From Urechis unicinctus (Eukaryota > Annelida > Polychaeta > Xenopneusta > Urechidae), in the NCBI GenBank assembly GCA_034190875.2, contig CM067346.1:40460199-40524198 (forward strand): a DNA stretch of 64,000 nucleotides, given 5' to 3'. Below, in pieces: positions 13,601 through 25,700 of the stretch (positions are counted from its first letter, which is position 1; every line of letters begins with the position of its first letter). The notes beneath the pieces were generated by a model that ran no database searches, was not told the origin of the DNA, and worked only from the letters and a program-made list of their open reading frames with translations. Position numbers and translations under genes: made by a program.

Positions 13601-16524
13601 TGACATATTGTGGTGAAATTCCCCAACAATCCCCGAATGCCTGCACTGTGACATCAGCCTTTTTCATTTTACAGCAGTACTTAACTGCATTAACCAGTGC
13701 TTGGCGGCAGTCCTTCTTACCATAATAGATCGTCTTTTGCGACAGTTATCAATCAAACAAAAGCCATGAACCTTTCGTCATAGACTAACGTTAATTTCGT
13801 ACAATTTTCCTACTACAAGACTATAAGTTGATGAATAGTTTCCAGTCAGGCATCGGAGGCAGCACTATACAGCGACCAAGTTAGCTATTACTGGTGCGCT
13901 TCAGTCTGGTCTCAGCTATGAGAAGATGCCATCTGTCTACATAATCCCGTGACTTGGTCTCCTTCGTCTGCGTAATTTCAGTATTTGTTGTCCCAGAGAT
14001 CAACGACCTCCCGCCACAGCCTTTGTAATCGCGTAAATTCATTATAATGTTGATGAAACAGTTACCTACGCAAACAGAATGCCTATGTTTTGTCCTTGGG
14101 GTAACATGGTTTATCAATTGATATCGAATATCATTAACATATTCATATTCAGTGTGTTGTACAACAGCTGCATTCGTTTCCAGTGATGTCTGCCAAAAAT
14201 AAAGATGCTTGTGATGGGCACATTACTGAACACACACTGCCATAAGCAAAACCTAATTTCTAAAGTATGGTATACAGTCATCGATTATAATTTGTTAATC
14301 TGCGGGTATCTGTAATCATATCTTGATTATTGTAGCTATTGACATGGCTATCATTGGTCGACAGGGGCGTAGTTCATTAATTATACGCATACATTTGCAA
14401 GTTAACATAGGCCTTAGATGCGAACAAATGTCTATGGTTTACGTTTTCTTTTGGTTTAATGCAACAAAGAACCTCTTTTTGGCATTGTTATTATAACCAC
14501 TAAATGTTGTTACTTTCCTTTGAGGCTTCCGCCTTCAAGATAACAATAGGAAGATAGTTCACCTCCTTATCTTGTTATTGTCGTGATATGAGCAATAGAG
14601 GCTTAACTGCGCATCGGCACAATTCGTGGACAGAGTGAATGTTACCCTCTTTCTGGATTATTGGGTCACTCGACTGACTGACTGTCACTCAGCAGTGCGC
14701 ATCCAGTAACGCATTATGTTGACGGGATCTATCCATCGACAAGGGATGTAAACCCAGGGTCCTCATCATTGGGGTCACATGACGTAACTAAGGTCAGAGA
14801 CAATGCAACCCATGTGCTATCAGCTGGATGTTTTTTTCTAGGCTGTATGGTGGAGTCACATAACATAACTGCTAGCCGAGATATACAAAGCCTCTCTATT
14901 TTCTATTTGTAGCTGATGTGTTCTATTAAATGACATACTAGTGCGGCATATTTGATCTTAAAGTATTTTGATATTAACCAAATATATCCCTAATGTGGTT
15001 TACATGACAATATGATATGGGCGGCTTGAGTAGACCACTGCAGCCAATACTCAACAATGCTTGCGTACCTTCTTCTTATATATTATGTGCCAGAAAAGGG
15101 CGCGTTTGATGACTATAGCGCCTGTTGCAGCACAGTGGAGCATTTGTATGCAAAAAGTGATGTCATTGCCTGGGGCTGTCCTCACGTAAAGCAGATAAGT
15201 GTGGCTGTAGCATGTCGCTAAGCACGACAACTGCGGCAGTAAATACAGAAGAGGTACGCAAACCAAACCTCACCATGGTTGGAAGGACACCAATCGAGAC
15301 GCAGGTTATGAACACGCATGGCCTTCATTTGCTACATCCTAAACTGCGAGTACTTTATGTAAATATCAATCTCAGGAAAGCCGTTAGCCCTACAAGACGT
15401 CTTACTTTCTCTTAAGCCGACGCAATGTAAAAATCTTGAGATCGATTCAGACAACTACCAAACACCAAACATACACAAGTGATGGAGTTTTAGAATGCAA
15501 TGATGTTCACCGACAGTTTTAACCCTTTGTGGCGGGGGATTTCATCCATGGTCATTAGTTATAATTCGATCTATTTGGAAGCGGTAGAAAGTCCCAAAGC
15601 ACCACCACGTTTGTTAACAAGTTCAAGCCCACGTACATCGCACATGCTCAGAATGACGTGACCCATCGATGACTAATGCTAAGCCCAAGTTGGGGCAGCA
15701 CTTAAGTGTGTAGAGGTCTATCCGAGTTAGGGCCAAGTGCCCCCCCCCCCCCCCGGGATGCTAAGGCAATGCGGATGAAGTGGCAGGAAATCCCGCGACC
15801 CAATATGTTCCAAAATGGCGGTCATCGTATCGCGATTTTTCAGAAATGATTTATCAATGGCATTTCTTGAAGAATAGCGTCGAGTAGGGGTAAGTTTTTG
15901 GGTGCGTACAGGATCTTGATATACATTATTTTCTAGAGGCGTAGGGCAGCACTTTAACCAAACGCGTTTTCTTGGACGCGCGGACAATGTTGAAGCAGAT
16001 CGGTATATATTCATATTACCGTTCGACCGGAGCTAGCAAGCTGTAAGCCACTAAGCAGGAACGAGCGCACCTGTACTCATATAGATTTGTAATTGTAGGA
16101 ATTATGTTTATTGTTGGACTTCAACAGCCGAATCATCCCCAGCATTGGTGATTATTCAACACATGTATATTAAGCAATCATAATCTGAAAGCAACCTGCA
16201 ATAATAATAATCAAGTAAAGCAAAAGGATATAGCTATCAAACGCTATAGTTTATGTTTATCTTCACTCTTTTGTTCTACACCTTCAGAGACATTCTGTCG
16301 ATTTTATTTCATGCCAAGCACATGGGTCACAGATTTAGGTTATCAAGCGCAAATCAATGACAACCATGTTACCTACACTAAGTAAATATTTAGATATTAA
16401 AGATATTTTATGATATTAGACAAATACCAGCTTTTGCAAATTTGGTGTAGGTGAGCTTGTACTCTTCCACTGTCCAGCCATATTGGACACATTGTCAGTT
16501 AATCTGCTGAGTGTCTGTTCCAAA
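13601..16524. other. Non-coding spacer between the two copies
   Basis: No gene recognised. It contains a run of 15 C at 15740-15754 that passes directly into GGG. The section 15800-16020 is somewhat CpG-rich. A minus-strand open frame of 95 codons covers 15727-16014, but it reads through the C run and shows no domain. At 14362 there is a 'caggggcgtag' word like the head of the short element at 26826; the similarity stops after about 12 bases. Confidence 0.5.
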
Positions 16525-18060
16525 TTCTGTAACTTTTATTGTGAATATGAGTCTGCATATGAACTTCAAATAATCCGGGGATGGAAAAGCTTGTTTCGAT
16601 ATGAATTAATACACGTGACATTATCCTACACACAGGTAACAATTCAGCATTCAATATCTACAAATTCAAGCCTTATTGATGCCACCCCAGAAAACACTCG
16701 CAGCCACGGCAAAGGCGTAGGAATGGATATGATAAATGCTGAAAAAACGGATGAAACACTAAAACATGTCTATAACTTTTGTTTTCATTTTTCACAGCAG
16801 ATTTAATATTACACCCTTTGAATCATCCCGTGACGGTATATGTAAAATTGATTAGCTACACGTGTCACATAGATATGAACAGAAATACGTGTATGATACA
16901 ATGACCATTACTATCTACTATCAATGAAGGACCTCTTTGTTTCATTGCGTACAATAATTTGCATATGTAATGAACGAATGTTTTGCGTATGCAAAACGTA
17001 CAAATGTGCTCATTCCCTAAATCAGCACGTTAATATGTTGCCATGCAAGTTGTTGCTGAGGAACACTTTCTGTGTTTGCCTACAATAAAGCATTCTGTCC
17101 AATAGTGGTAACAGCAATGATAACCGTCTGTCGGTCGTAATAGTGTCCTGTTACCAATCTTTCACGCATAATATGTCTGTAATGGGTTTTAGTCAAATCC
17201 TTGAAAAAGTAAATAGGTTCCAGACCCATCAGGTCGTATGTGAAGATGTCTGGAATTCTATATATTATGTCTTCGAATGAGTTGTACTATGTTCATACTT
17301 ACACAGCTTGAGCCCACACAATGCATGAGATGGTGTGCGTCTTGGAAAAAATGCATTTAAACTTAGCATGTGATGATTTATCTTATTATCCACAAATGGC
17401 AAGCAATTTTCACCATTTGGCATCCACAGCATTGTCAGTTTCCATCTAAACCACTAATGATATGAAACGTGACTGACTGTGCTTACTATATTTTATTTGA
17501 TATGGGGGATATTTGTGAATATCAATATCCAAGGTCAGAAATCACTAGTTACAATGAGGAAGTGATTCGTATAAAACCATGTTCGGTAACGATGTGATAT
17601 GGTTATTTTCCTTTCCATAAAGCGAGATGCTCCTCTTTTGTTGTGCATCAAATTCTACGCCGCTAAATGATGATCACCATCCAACCAACAATGTACTAAT
17701 GAGCTCATTGTCTTACCAATGAGGTCAATGGATTTGTGCCAAGCGTGTATTGATGATTAAAGGAAGTTTGCAAAGTGCGGTAGTAATCCTCTTCCGCAAT
17801 CAGCTTGGTCCTGTAATATATGTGAAACCCCTACATCACTTCATATATAATTGGCATATTTAGTGATACTTTATCAATTCAAATGATATTCTATTCCAAA
17901 TAGTTGCCACGTTTATCTTGTAATTCCTCCGTCTGATGCGACGAAGCAAGAGGCATTGTCATATGATGACCATTATAGTGCAATAGACGGTCAGAATAGA
18001 ATACCAGACTACACTGTGTACTGTGGCACTGAACTTGTTCATGCACTTAAGTACTGCTGT
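16525..18060 (+). repeat. Diverged direct duplication, right copy
   Basis: Partner of 12680-13600, with the landmarks in the same order and strand. Two length differences stand out. About 300 bp around 16800-17050 aligns poorly. About 500 bp at roughly 17380-17880 has no counterpart between the left-copy landmarks at about 13430 and 13440, so it may be an insertion; I saw no terminal repeats or target duplication that would identify it. An open frame of 107 codons begins at 16483; its middle part is in the same frame as an open frame in the left copy (see findings). Confidence 0.75.
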
Positions 18061-19144
18061 CGAATTACAAAGACGTGTGTAACGAACAGTTTGGGCATTC
18101 AAGGATTGTTTGTATCTTTCACCTCAATATGTCATAGTGTCGTCCTTGATTGGGCAATAATGAACTACATACATGTAGTTTTATTGACAGTATTTGTTAT
18201 AATTACTATTGCAATAGATGCTGACTTATAAATGTACTCACAGAAAGTTGGCGTCTAGGGTAACAAACCATGGATATTAACTGAATATAATATATAACCA
18301 GCTCAATGACGATATAGGGTGGCATAACAAAACCGACACACAAACGTCATAATGCAATTACCCACGGCGTCAACATTTTTAATGTATTTGATTTTATCCG
18401 TATGTACTATGAAATGTGTTTGTCGTAGTATTTGGCATTTAATCCCCATGGTAATAATTGATGGCCGCTCCTGTGGTCATCTCAGGGATCATAACCCCGC
18501 TTGCTCCAGTGGGGTGTTTTGTATTTATGCAGCCCTGATTTGCAGCAATATGATGCAGTGATCGTTTATCTTTTGTTGGGTATCAAAAGGACGTAATAGC
18601 CGCTCACACCAGACTTACAATTGTTAGAATGCACTTGTTAGTACAGCCATGCATTATCAACACTTGTCTGGTTGGTAAAGAAAGCGAGGCACACCAGGCG
18701 AAAGCGTATGATGACAATGCTCACTGTGGTGAATTATTTAGGGCCAGTGTTCTAGTAGGTTATTTGTGTTTACGTGCAAAATATAGCGGGAAATAATCAT
18801 AATGGTACCCGAACTTGCGTGCGTTGTGTCAGTTCCAGCCGTGTGCTATGTTTTATTCATATATTAATACAACGATGACTTCATGTAAACGTTTAGCCTT
18901 GACACGGCAAGTAGGTGCCATAGATGTAGCTCGTTAAGTGTATAAGGAAGGTTGCTTTAGCCTGTAGTGGGAGTGATATTTCATCTCAGGTTCGTATATG
19001 CAGCTGTGATGCGAGTTGCTGTTTTCATCACGATGTAGTGGTTTTCTATACAAATCAATGCTTTGAGCCATTGATCATCATTAATACAAGCTTCATCAAA
19101 ACGAAAACTGAGTAAAAGCATTCTTTAAAGAATATAGCTTTGCT
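18061..19144. other. Non-coding, no gene recognised
   Basis: Nothing identifiable except a near-palindrome at 18164-18181 (8-bp arms aactacat / atgtagtt around a 2-bp centre), which is too short to assign a role. Confidence 0.5.
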
Positions 19145-19363
19145 GGGATACATCATATTGTTACAGTTGCAGGATTGGCAGGTAGCAGGTGCTAGAAGGG
19201 GTTTTTTTATGATTCAATTCACCAATATTTTGATATGTGTTAGAGAGAAGAAAACTTCACAGCAGACTATATGGGATATCATATTGTTACAGTTGCAGGA
19301 TTGGCAGGTTGCTAGAAGGGGTTTTTTTTGTCAATCAGGCTAGAGAGAAGCCACAGCAGACAT
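19145..19363 (+). repeat. Local tandem duplication, two units
   Basis: Two direct units, 19145-19267 and 19273-19363. Both contain 'catattgttacagttgcagg', 'attggcaggt', 'gctagaaggggttttttt', 'tagagagaag' and 'cacagcagac' in order. The left unit has an extra 'agcaggt' and about 30 extra bases (around 19209-19240) between the T run and 'tagagagaag'. The similarity is high, so this duplication is fairly young. No coding content is recognised. Confidence 0.93.
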
Positions 19364-21650
19364 CTGCTTTGCGTTTTGTATGTGAACACGTGTACATGTA
19401 ATTTGTGACAAACGGACTTGATATGTAGCAATTCTCGACCGACAAAATAATGATTTTTTTATACTTGAAGCAGATACATTTTCGGACATAAGCCTAAGCT
19501 AATGTTGTGCGGGTAGATGAATACCCCAGACGACAAACACTGACAGATTTGAAAGCTGAACTAACTTACAGGTAGAAGATCATTATTCAGCGGGCAGATG
19601 CATTTTTTGTGTGCAAGGAAATATATATTTGCATTTCCCAAATTATGCGATAAGATTCGACCATTACAAGCACCTCCGCAACTGCGCAAAATTACTTTAA
19701 TGTTGGTAAACTGTACAAACTATGCAAAACATTCGGTAGCAATTGAGAGACATTAGCAGCATGGTATCATGGATATTGGCTTACGACGTAGATGGTTTGT
19801 ATCCTGTGGGAGAGAGAATAGAGTCATTTGATCATCAGTTCTGTCATTTGTCTTTACAACCAAATCGCTGTACATTCTTCGCGTGCCACATGAAATTTTG
19901 GTATGATGAGCTAATGACTGCTGTTTGTCGGTCCCAGTGAAAACGGGTCTTTGTCAAATAGGCACATTCATCGTCATCCATTACGGTCGCTATATCACCG
20001 CTCCTTTAAAAGTATTGCATTTCATTTAAAAACATTTCACTTTGTGCTTAGGAGTATGTTGTTATAGACTATCGATGATCAACACGCCAAAGTTTCTCTT
20101 CAAAGTGGGGTGTGGTTTTCATTCCAATAGCAACATACTGCGGTAATTCCATGCGTTAATGGGTAGCCTCCAGGCTGATATGAAAGACAGTAATGTACAT
20201 CGAAGATATAATTACGCCTAATGCACTATAAGCATGACGGTCCTAATGAAATTTGATCTGCCTGCATAGGAGCAACGATCGTCAATAAAAGCACGGTGAA
20301 ATGCATCTCCCTAATGCATATCTAAAGCTCTATTCAAGGAATGTTGTTCACCATTTACAACTTTGTTTGTGTCATGTATCTGAAACATAATTGCATGCTG
20401 TATTGCAATTAAGTATTAAGTAGAATACATGATCTGTGAACAAGACATGCAGTCGTCCATAGCTAGCGGTTTTTAGAGGACCTCACACAGGTAATTGTTT
20501 TGGCAATGGGAAGGTGTGAGCAGAAGTGGAAAGTGAAGAAGAGTTAATTATGGTTACCACAAAGTGGTGCCTGTCACTTGATCTGTGGTGGTCGAACATA
20601 AATCAGCACATATAAAAGATATAATGATACTTGCTTGTATTGTTAATGAAACTAATGCCATGATCTATTTTCTCACTGTGGCACATATGGGTACTTTTAA
20701 ACCCCAACATAATTTTAAGATTAATTCTCTGGCAACAACCTTATAAGCAGTGGAGCTATTATTCGGTATCAACGTGGTACATAATGTATGTCTCCAGTCT
20801 TGGCTGGCGTCAAAGAGGTGGACACATAATAGCTCGCAGCATAGGCCCGTTGTTACCAAAAAATTAAACATTGCAAATGCATCAGAACAAGGTAACACTC
20901 GATCTTTTCCAATTCAAAATACAACCCACCTCAGAATATATTGGCTACTGATCAATCGTCTCCTAAATGATGCTGCTGGGTATCTGATGTTTCAGTCTTT
21001 CATGGAATATTACACTGACTCTAATCCTGATATAATTGCAATCTACCATTTGTTGTGCTATAGGTGTTAACTGTTATTCAACATTATCTATGAATAATAG
21101 TATATGCATATTGACTGAAGCTTTGAAAGTAGATCAAGTAATATCGGTGGAGATTGTAGCCAGTAAAACCAAGATATGTAGCTTAAAACGTATAGCTATA
21201 ATCATCATCCTTCACTGCGTTTGGCGCAAAGCACTAGCACGTTCATATAGCCCCTATATGTTAATAACGCAGTTAACAAGTTAGTCCAAGATGCTGAATG
21301 CAGCTTGCATATAGTTGATATTATGTCGCCCATTTTGCCAAGGATCGATAACATTAAAGAAATTATCCGCTAAAGCTTGTGTTGCCAAACGCACTCACTC
21401 CCCACGGCTCGTGCCACATCTTTGGTGTTTTGCATGACCATTCTACGCCAACAGGATTGCATCGCTATATGAGTGTTTTGATTCATAGTAAGCCTCATTT
21501 AGCAGTGCAACATGAGTTATCTGCTTATCCCCCGATTGCTGCAATATGATTATGTATCCTGGCAACGCACTTATCTAACTGCAAAGCAACTATTTACTTG
21601 GTAATTTTCTTCTTTTAGTTCATACTATCAAGGGCCACTCACCTTTGCTT
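19364..21650. other. Non-coding, no gene recognised
   Basis: CpG-normal sequence. Open frames of up to 106 codons (for example 20750-21070 plus) have no recognisable domain. At 21600-21619 there is a pyrimidine-rich run ending in 'tttag', which resembles a splice acceptor, but no supporting exon could be identified. Confidence 0.5.
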
Positions 21651-22789
21651 CCTCATCGATTTGTATAGAAAACCAACATGAATGCATCCATGCAGGCCCT
21701 GTCTGCATCAGATGATGCATAACTCACCAGTGAACGAAAGGAGCCAAAGCTTTCTTCGATGGAATCCTGCTGGCAATTTTTACAGCGTAAGTGCCAGCAG
21801 TTTTGGAGAGCTGGTCCTGTGTTACAAATTCTGTTTTAAGGTATTCCACAAAGGATCCTAGCAGTGGCTACAATAACAAGTCCCATTTTTTTCCGTAACA
21901 TTCACAAATATCTAATGTATTTCAAAATATTGAAGTATAGATTAAACCAAAAGAACCTGAAAACTTCACTTTCCTCTAAAGTTAATATCAAGGGATATAT
22001 GTCATCTGTGTATTAAACAGCATAATGTGTGCTATAGATTATAATATGTCCCACATTGGTTCAAAACAACACACCCCTGTCTTATTGTTAATCACAAAAT
22101 ACACAACACACACACACACACAGCATTTCTGTGTTATTGAGACTGTAAGCACTGGCCAAATTAGATCTACAATTTACATGCACAGACAATGCCTTGTGAT
22201 CCAGTCAAGCAGTCATTGAATGGATGATCACTAAAGTTGCTTCAAAGGATGTCTTACTTTCCAATGCCCAAGTATGGAAAGTTAACCTATAGCTTCAATA
22301 AAGACTAATTACACAATATGAAATGTATAGAAAATCAAACCCATGACGACTGTAAAAGATGATTTGTGTTTGTTGATTAACCAGTGGCCATGTACCCTTA
22401 TGATTTTCCTCGTGCCAGGTGGGAAGTCATGTCTCCTCCTTGTACACCTGTTTATTTCTGTCTCCACCCTACAGCACAAAATAGGATCAAATATTGACAA
22501 AATATGAAGGAATAATGGATATGTTGGCAAGAGAGGTGGGAAGGAAGTATCAATTAATGGATAAAACATATGCATCCAATCACAGATTATTTCTGGTCAG
22601 TAATTGATAGTACACTCTTTTATTTAAGGGCAAATAAGTTAATGGTGACTGACCAGATATTTAGACAATGTGTAATGAGGAAAGTTCTCAAAGTAAATAG
22701 TAACAGCAATCCCCTACAAAGTCTCCATCACACACTGATGTATGACTGGAATTGCTTAATATATTCCAGAAAGTCTGACAATATTTCTG

Positions 22790-23875
22790 CTCCTATTCAA
22801 ATGGAGCAAAGTTTCAGAATAGCCATATGCCACATTTCAATGGGCTGGAGTAGCCATTGATCTTATTTCATTGGACTAGAAAAATAAGTATAGGGTTTAA
22901 CGGTAAGCCAACACTGGTGTTATATTGTGCCAAGAAAGGTTAACAGAGAACATTGACCTGATTAAGCAGCCGCCTTCTAGTATAAGTAAAAATGTAGATG
23001 GAAAAGATAAAAATGGAAAAAATTATTCTAGGGCAAATCGCCACCAGCCGATGGGAGTAGCAATACACCATTTAGTAGCCGTACACCATATTTCAATGTA
23101 ATGGTGGGTGTAGCCATACACCATATGTCAATGGTCTGGAGTAGTCAGGGTTCATAATTAGATAGACTTGAGTAGCTGTACACCATGTTTCCATGGAATA
23201 GACCAGCTATACACCATATATCAATAACCTGGAGTGGTCAGGGTTCACATTTAAATGGACTGGAGCAGCCGTACATCATATTTCAATGGACTGAAGTTAC
23301 CATACACCATATTTCTAGTACTAAATAAAAATGTAGATGGGACTGTATATAAAAATGGGCTGATGTACAAATAGGGCATCTAAATGGACTGGAGCATGCC
23401 ATACACCATATTTCAATGGACTTCAGTAGACGTATAACATATATTCTAACGCAAAGGAGTAGCCATTCACAATATTTCAATTGACTTTAGTAATGCACCA
23501 TATTTTAATGGACTGGAGTAATTAGCCATTTTTCATGAGTTGAGTAGCCATTCGTCATAATTTCAATGGAATGTATTTGTACACCATATTTCAACGTACT
23601 GGAGTAGCTGTACGCCATTGCAATGGATTCAGTAGTTTTTATAAATGGACTGGGAAGTATGGTTCCAATGGACTTGAGTAGCTGTGCACTATATTTTGAT
23701 GGATTTCTATGACCAATTTTAATGAACTGGGGGTAGCCTTACACTTATTTCAATATCTGTACTTCTTATGAACTGGAGTGTCTGTAAACTCTATATCGAC
23801 AGACTGGAATCATTGGTGTTCATTTTTTTTCAATAGACTGGAGTAGCTGTACACCATATTTGAAAGAACTGGAAT
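22790..23875 (+). repeat. Degenerate 31-bp minisatellite, left domain
   Basis: Imperfect tandem units of about 31 bp, built from 'caatggactggagtag' followed by 'c' + CG/TG/CA + 'tacaccatattt'. The clearest run is 23041-23870; isolated units occur at 22795-22885. Many units are damaged by substitutions and indels. A longer period is also visible: 'taaaaatgtagatgg' occurs at about 22988 and 23323, about 335 bp apart and followed by similar sequence, and 'gtcagggttca' at 23145 and 23238 is spaced about three monomers apart. Higher-order units were therefore copied after the monomers diverged. Confidence 0.9.
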
Positions 23876-24960
23876 GAATAATCACCATCAGAGGGCTTCA
23901 TGTATGATGAGACTTTTAACTTGCTTTACAAGAAAACATTGATTTAAATTTTTTTTTTCTTTACAGTTTTAATGGTTTTATCAGTTTTGTATCTAATAGA
24001 CCATCTAGTTTAATTATGGTTTTCAAGGAGCCATCAATGTAGGCAGGAACCATGTGTAATGTGAGGAGAGTAGGAAATGAACTATGTACTATTTGTAGTA
24101 ATAACTCAAGTGTCTTAAGTCATGAAGTGCTACATTTTATATTACTAGTTGTCATCAACAACAGAGGGGTCCATGTGTAATTTGGAGCAGCTCAATTATA
24201 TCTTTTTTGAAAATAGTACAGAGATTTTATACAAGTTTTTCTCAACTAATTTAGGGGTCAAATGTCATTAAGGGCTGATTATATATGTCGCGTAACCATC
24301 AACATCAGAGGGGTCCATATATATTATGGAAAAGCTAGCTTGCTTTATAAACAAGCATGCCATCAAAAGGTATTCTCTGTTGGATTAACTTAGGATGATT
24401 TACATGTGCTATTTTTCTCAAATAGCACATGAGTCAAATGTCATAATGGGCATTTTGTTTAGATGGCAGAGAAACATCAACATCATAGGGGTTCATGTGT
24501 TATTCGGGACAGCTAGCTCACTTAATAAGAATACATGCCATCAAAATCAAAAACAAATTTCTCCATTATGTAAGCATCAATATTTATTTTATAACTTTTA
24601 GTCAAATAACTCAGGGGACAAAGGTAGTAATGAGCTATTTTTTTATGGCAATAAGCCATCAAATCACAGGGGTCCATGTATTATTTTGGGCAACTAGCTT
24701 GGCTTATAAGGAAAGGTGCTATCAACAGTTATTGTCTATTTGATTTAGACAGGACAAGAAGTTGTATCCTATTAACTTAGGGGTAAAAGGTCAGAAGGGT
24801 CATATATTTCATTGTAGGGAACCATCAACATCAGAAGAGTCCATGTGAACTTCAGGGATTAATAAGAAATGTGCAATCAAATGTTTACCAGCTGATGAAT
24901 GGATAGAGGCTGAAGCAGAGGTATATGATAGACTCTGCTGACCAGTAGAACTAATAAAAA
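23876..24960 (+). repeat. Tandem repeat of about 145-180 bp, about 6 units
   Basis: The phrase 'catcaacatcagaggggtcc' (with variants) recurs at about 23886, 24153, 24297, 24475, 24657 and 24823. Each later unit is followed by words such as 'agctagct', 'ttataa', 'gccatcaa', and 'aggggtcaaa' plus 'gtcataatgggc' before the next unit. Spacings of the last five are about 144, 178, 182 and 166 bp. The first interval is longer and poorly conserved. The array sits between the two domains of the 31-bp minisatellite. No coding function is recognised. Confidence 0.85.
24403..24431. other. Perfect 12-bp hairpin
   Basis: The arms are catgtgctattt (24403-24414) and aaatagcacatg (24420-24431) around a 5-base loop. 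It lies inside one unit of the 145-180-bp repeat, where neighbouring units do not have matching arms, so it arose in this unit. I cannot assign a role; the stem is too short for a microRNA precursor. Confidence 0.7.
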
Positions 24961-25290
24961 AGAGTGGTCATGCACCATATTTTAATGGGCTTTTAGTAGC
25001 AGTGCACCACATTTTGATTGACAGGACCCACTGTTCACAATATTTCAATAAACCTACTACCATATACCAATACACTAGAATGCACTTCAAGGGAATGTAG
25101 TAGTCATGCACCAAATACCAATGGACTGGATAAGTCATGCACTACATTTCAATAGACTGAAGTTGCATAAAAAAAATTTGAAAGGACCTCAGTAGCTTTA
25201 CACTACATTTAGATGGAGTAGAGATGCAGTACATGATATTTCAATGGATTAAAATGAGCAATCACTATTTTGATAAGCATAATTTTAGTG
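24960..25290 (+). repeat. Degenerate 31-bp minisatellite, right domain
   Basis: The same monomer family as 22790-23875, recognised by 'gcaccatattttaatggg', 'atgcaccaaat', 'caatggactgga' and 'caatagactgaagt'. Units are more eroded than in the left domain, and exact copy number cannot be counted by eye. Its presence on both sides of the 145-180-bp array implies one original minisatellite that was split. Confidence 0.75.
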
Positions 25291-25700
25291 TCAGGCTCAA
25301 TGTTTTAAAATGCTTCTGTTATTCCCCTATTGAACATTGTGTAGAACAATAGAGAAATGAGTGATGACTGTCAAGTGACTACTGGTGCACTATTCCATTA
25401 TGTGTGCAATTCCATAATCACTAAGTATTATTACCCTAATGCTTCTGTTTTCAGCTTCTGTCTAGGAGCACCTATCAGGTGTATTTGGGTTATTATTTGC
25501 ATCCTTAAAAAATAAGAAATTAATCCTAACAACTACCTTAGAAATATCATCGGTCAAAGAGTAGATTCATTTTAGGGAAATTGTTTTCATGAATTTTGTT
25601 CAGATGCGCCTTTAAATTGATTTGAGCAGCTATTGACCATATTTCAGAAATGGAGTATTAACCTCAATTGATCATGCTGATAAAACACAGATCCACTGAC

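Larger units (their letters stand above)
21650..25700. other. CpG-depleted block
   Basis: CpG falls abruptly. By direct counting there are about 10 CpG in 21301-21600, about 6 in 22021-23040 and only 2 in 24301-25560. They return from about 25730, and 17 fall in 26166-26315. TpG and CpA are abundant in the block. The block holds the minisatellite and the longer tandem repeat listed separately, a short (CA)n at about 22105-22122, and no recognisable gene. The composition suggests past cytosine methylation here but not in the flanks, or insertion of DNA with a different history. The left edge is gradual between 21600 and 22020; the right edge lies between 25610 and 25730. Confidence 0.85.

Noticed and set aside
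14360-14390. Second 'caggggcgtag' element head
   Set aside because: Similarity to the 26.8-kb element ends after about 12 bases; the G-rich middle is absent.
15727-16014. 95-codon minus-strand frame ending in a poly-Gly stretch
   Set aside because: The Gly run is the 15-C homopolymer, and the rest shows no recognisable protein family.
21600-21800. Splice-site-like signals: pyrimidine run with AG at about 21619 and 'gtaagt' at about 21788
   Set aside because: Such signals are frequent by chance; the enclosed sequence has no convincing open frame on the plus strand.
22790-25290. CRISPR-like array of about 31-bp repeats
   Set aside because: Units adjoin without unique spacers and are heavily mutated, and the setting is eukaryotic. 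It is a minisatellite.
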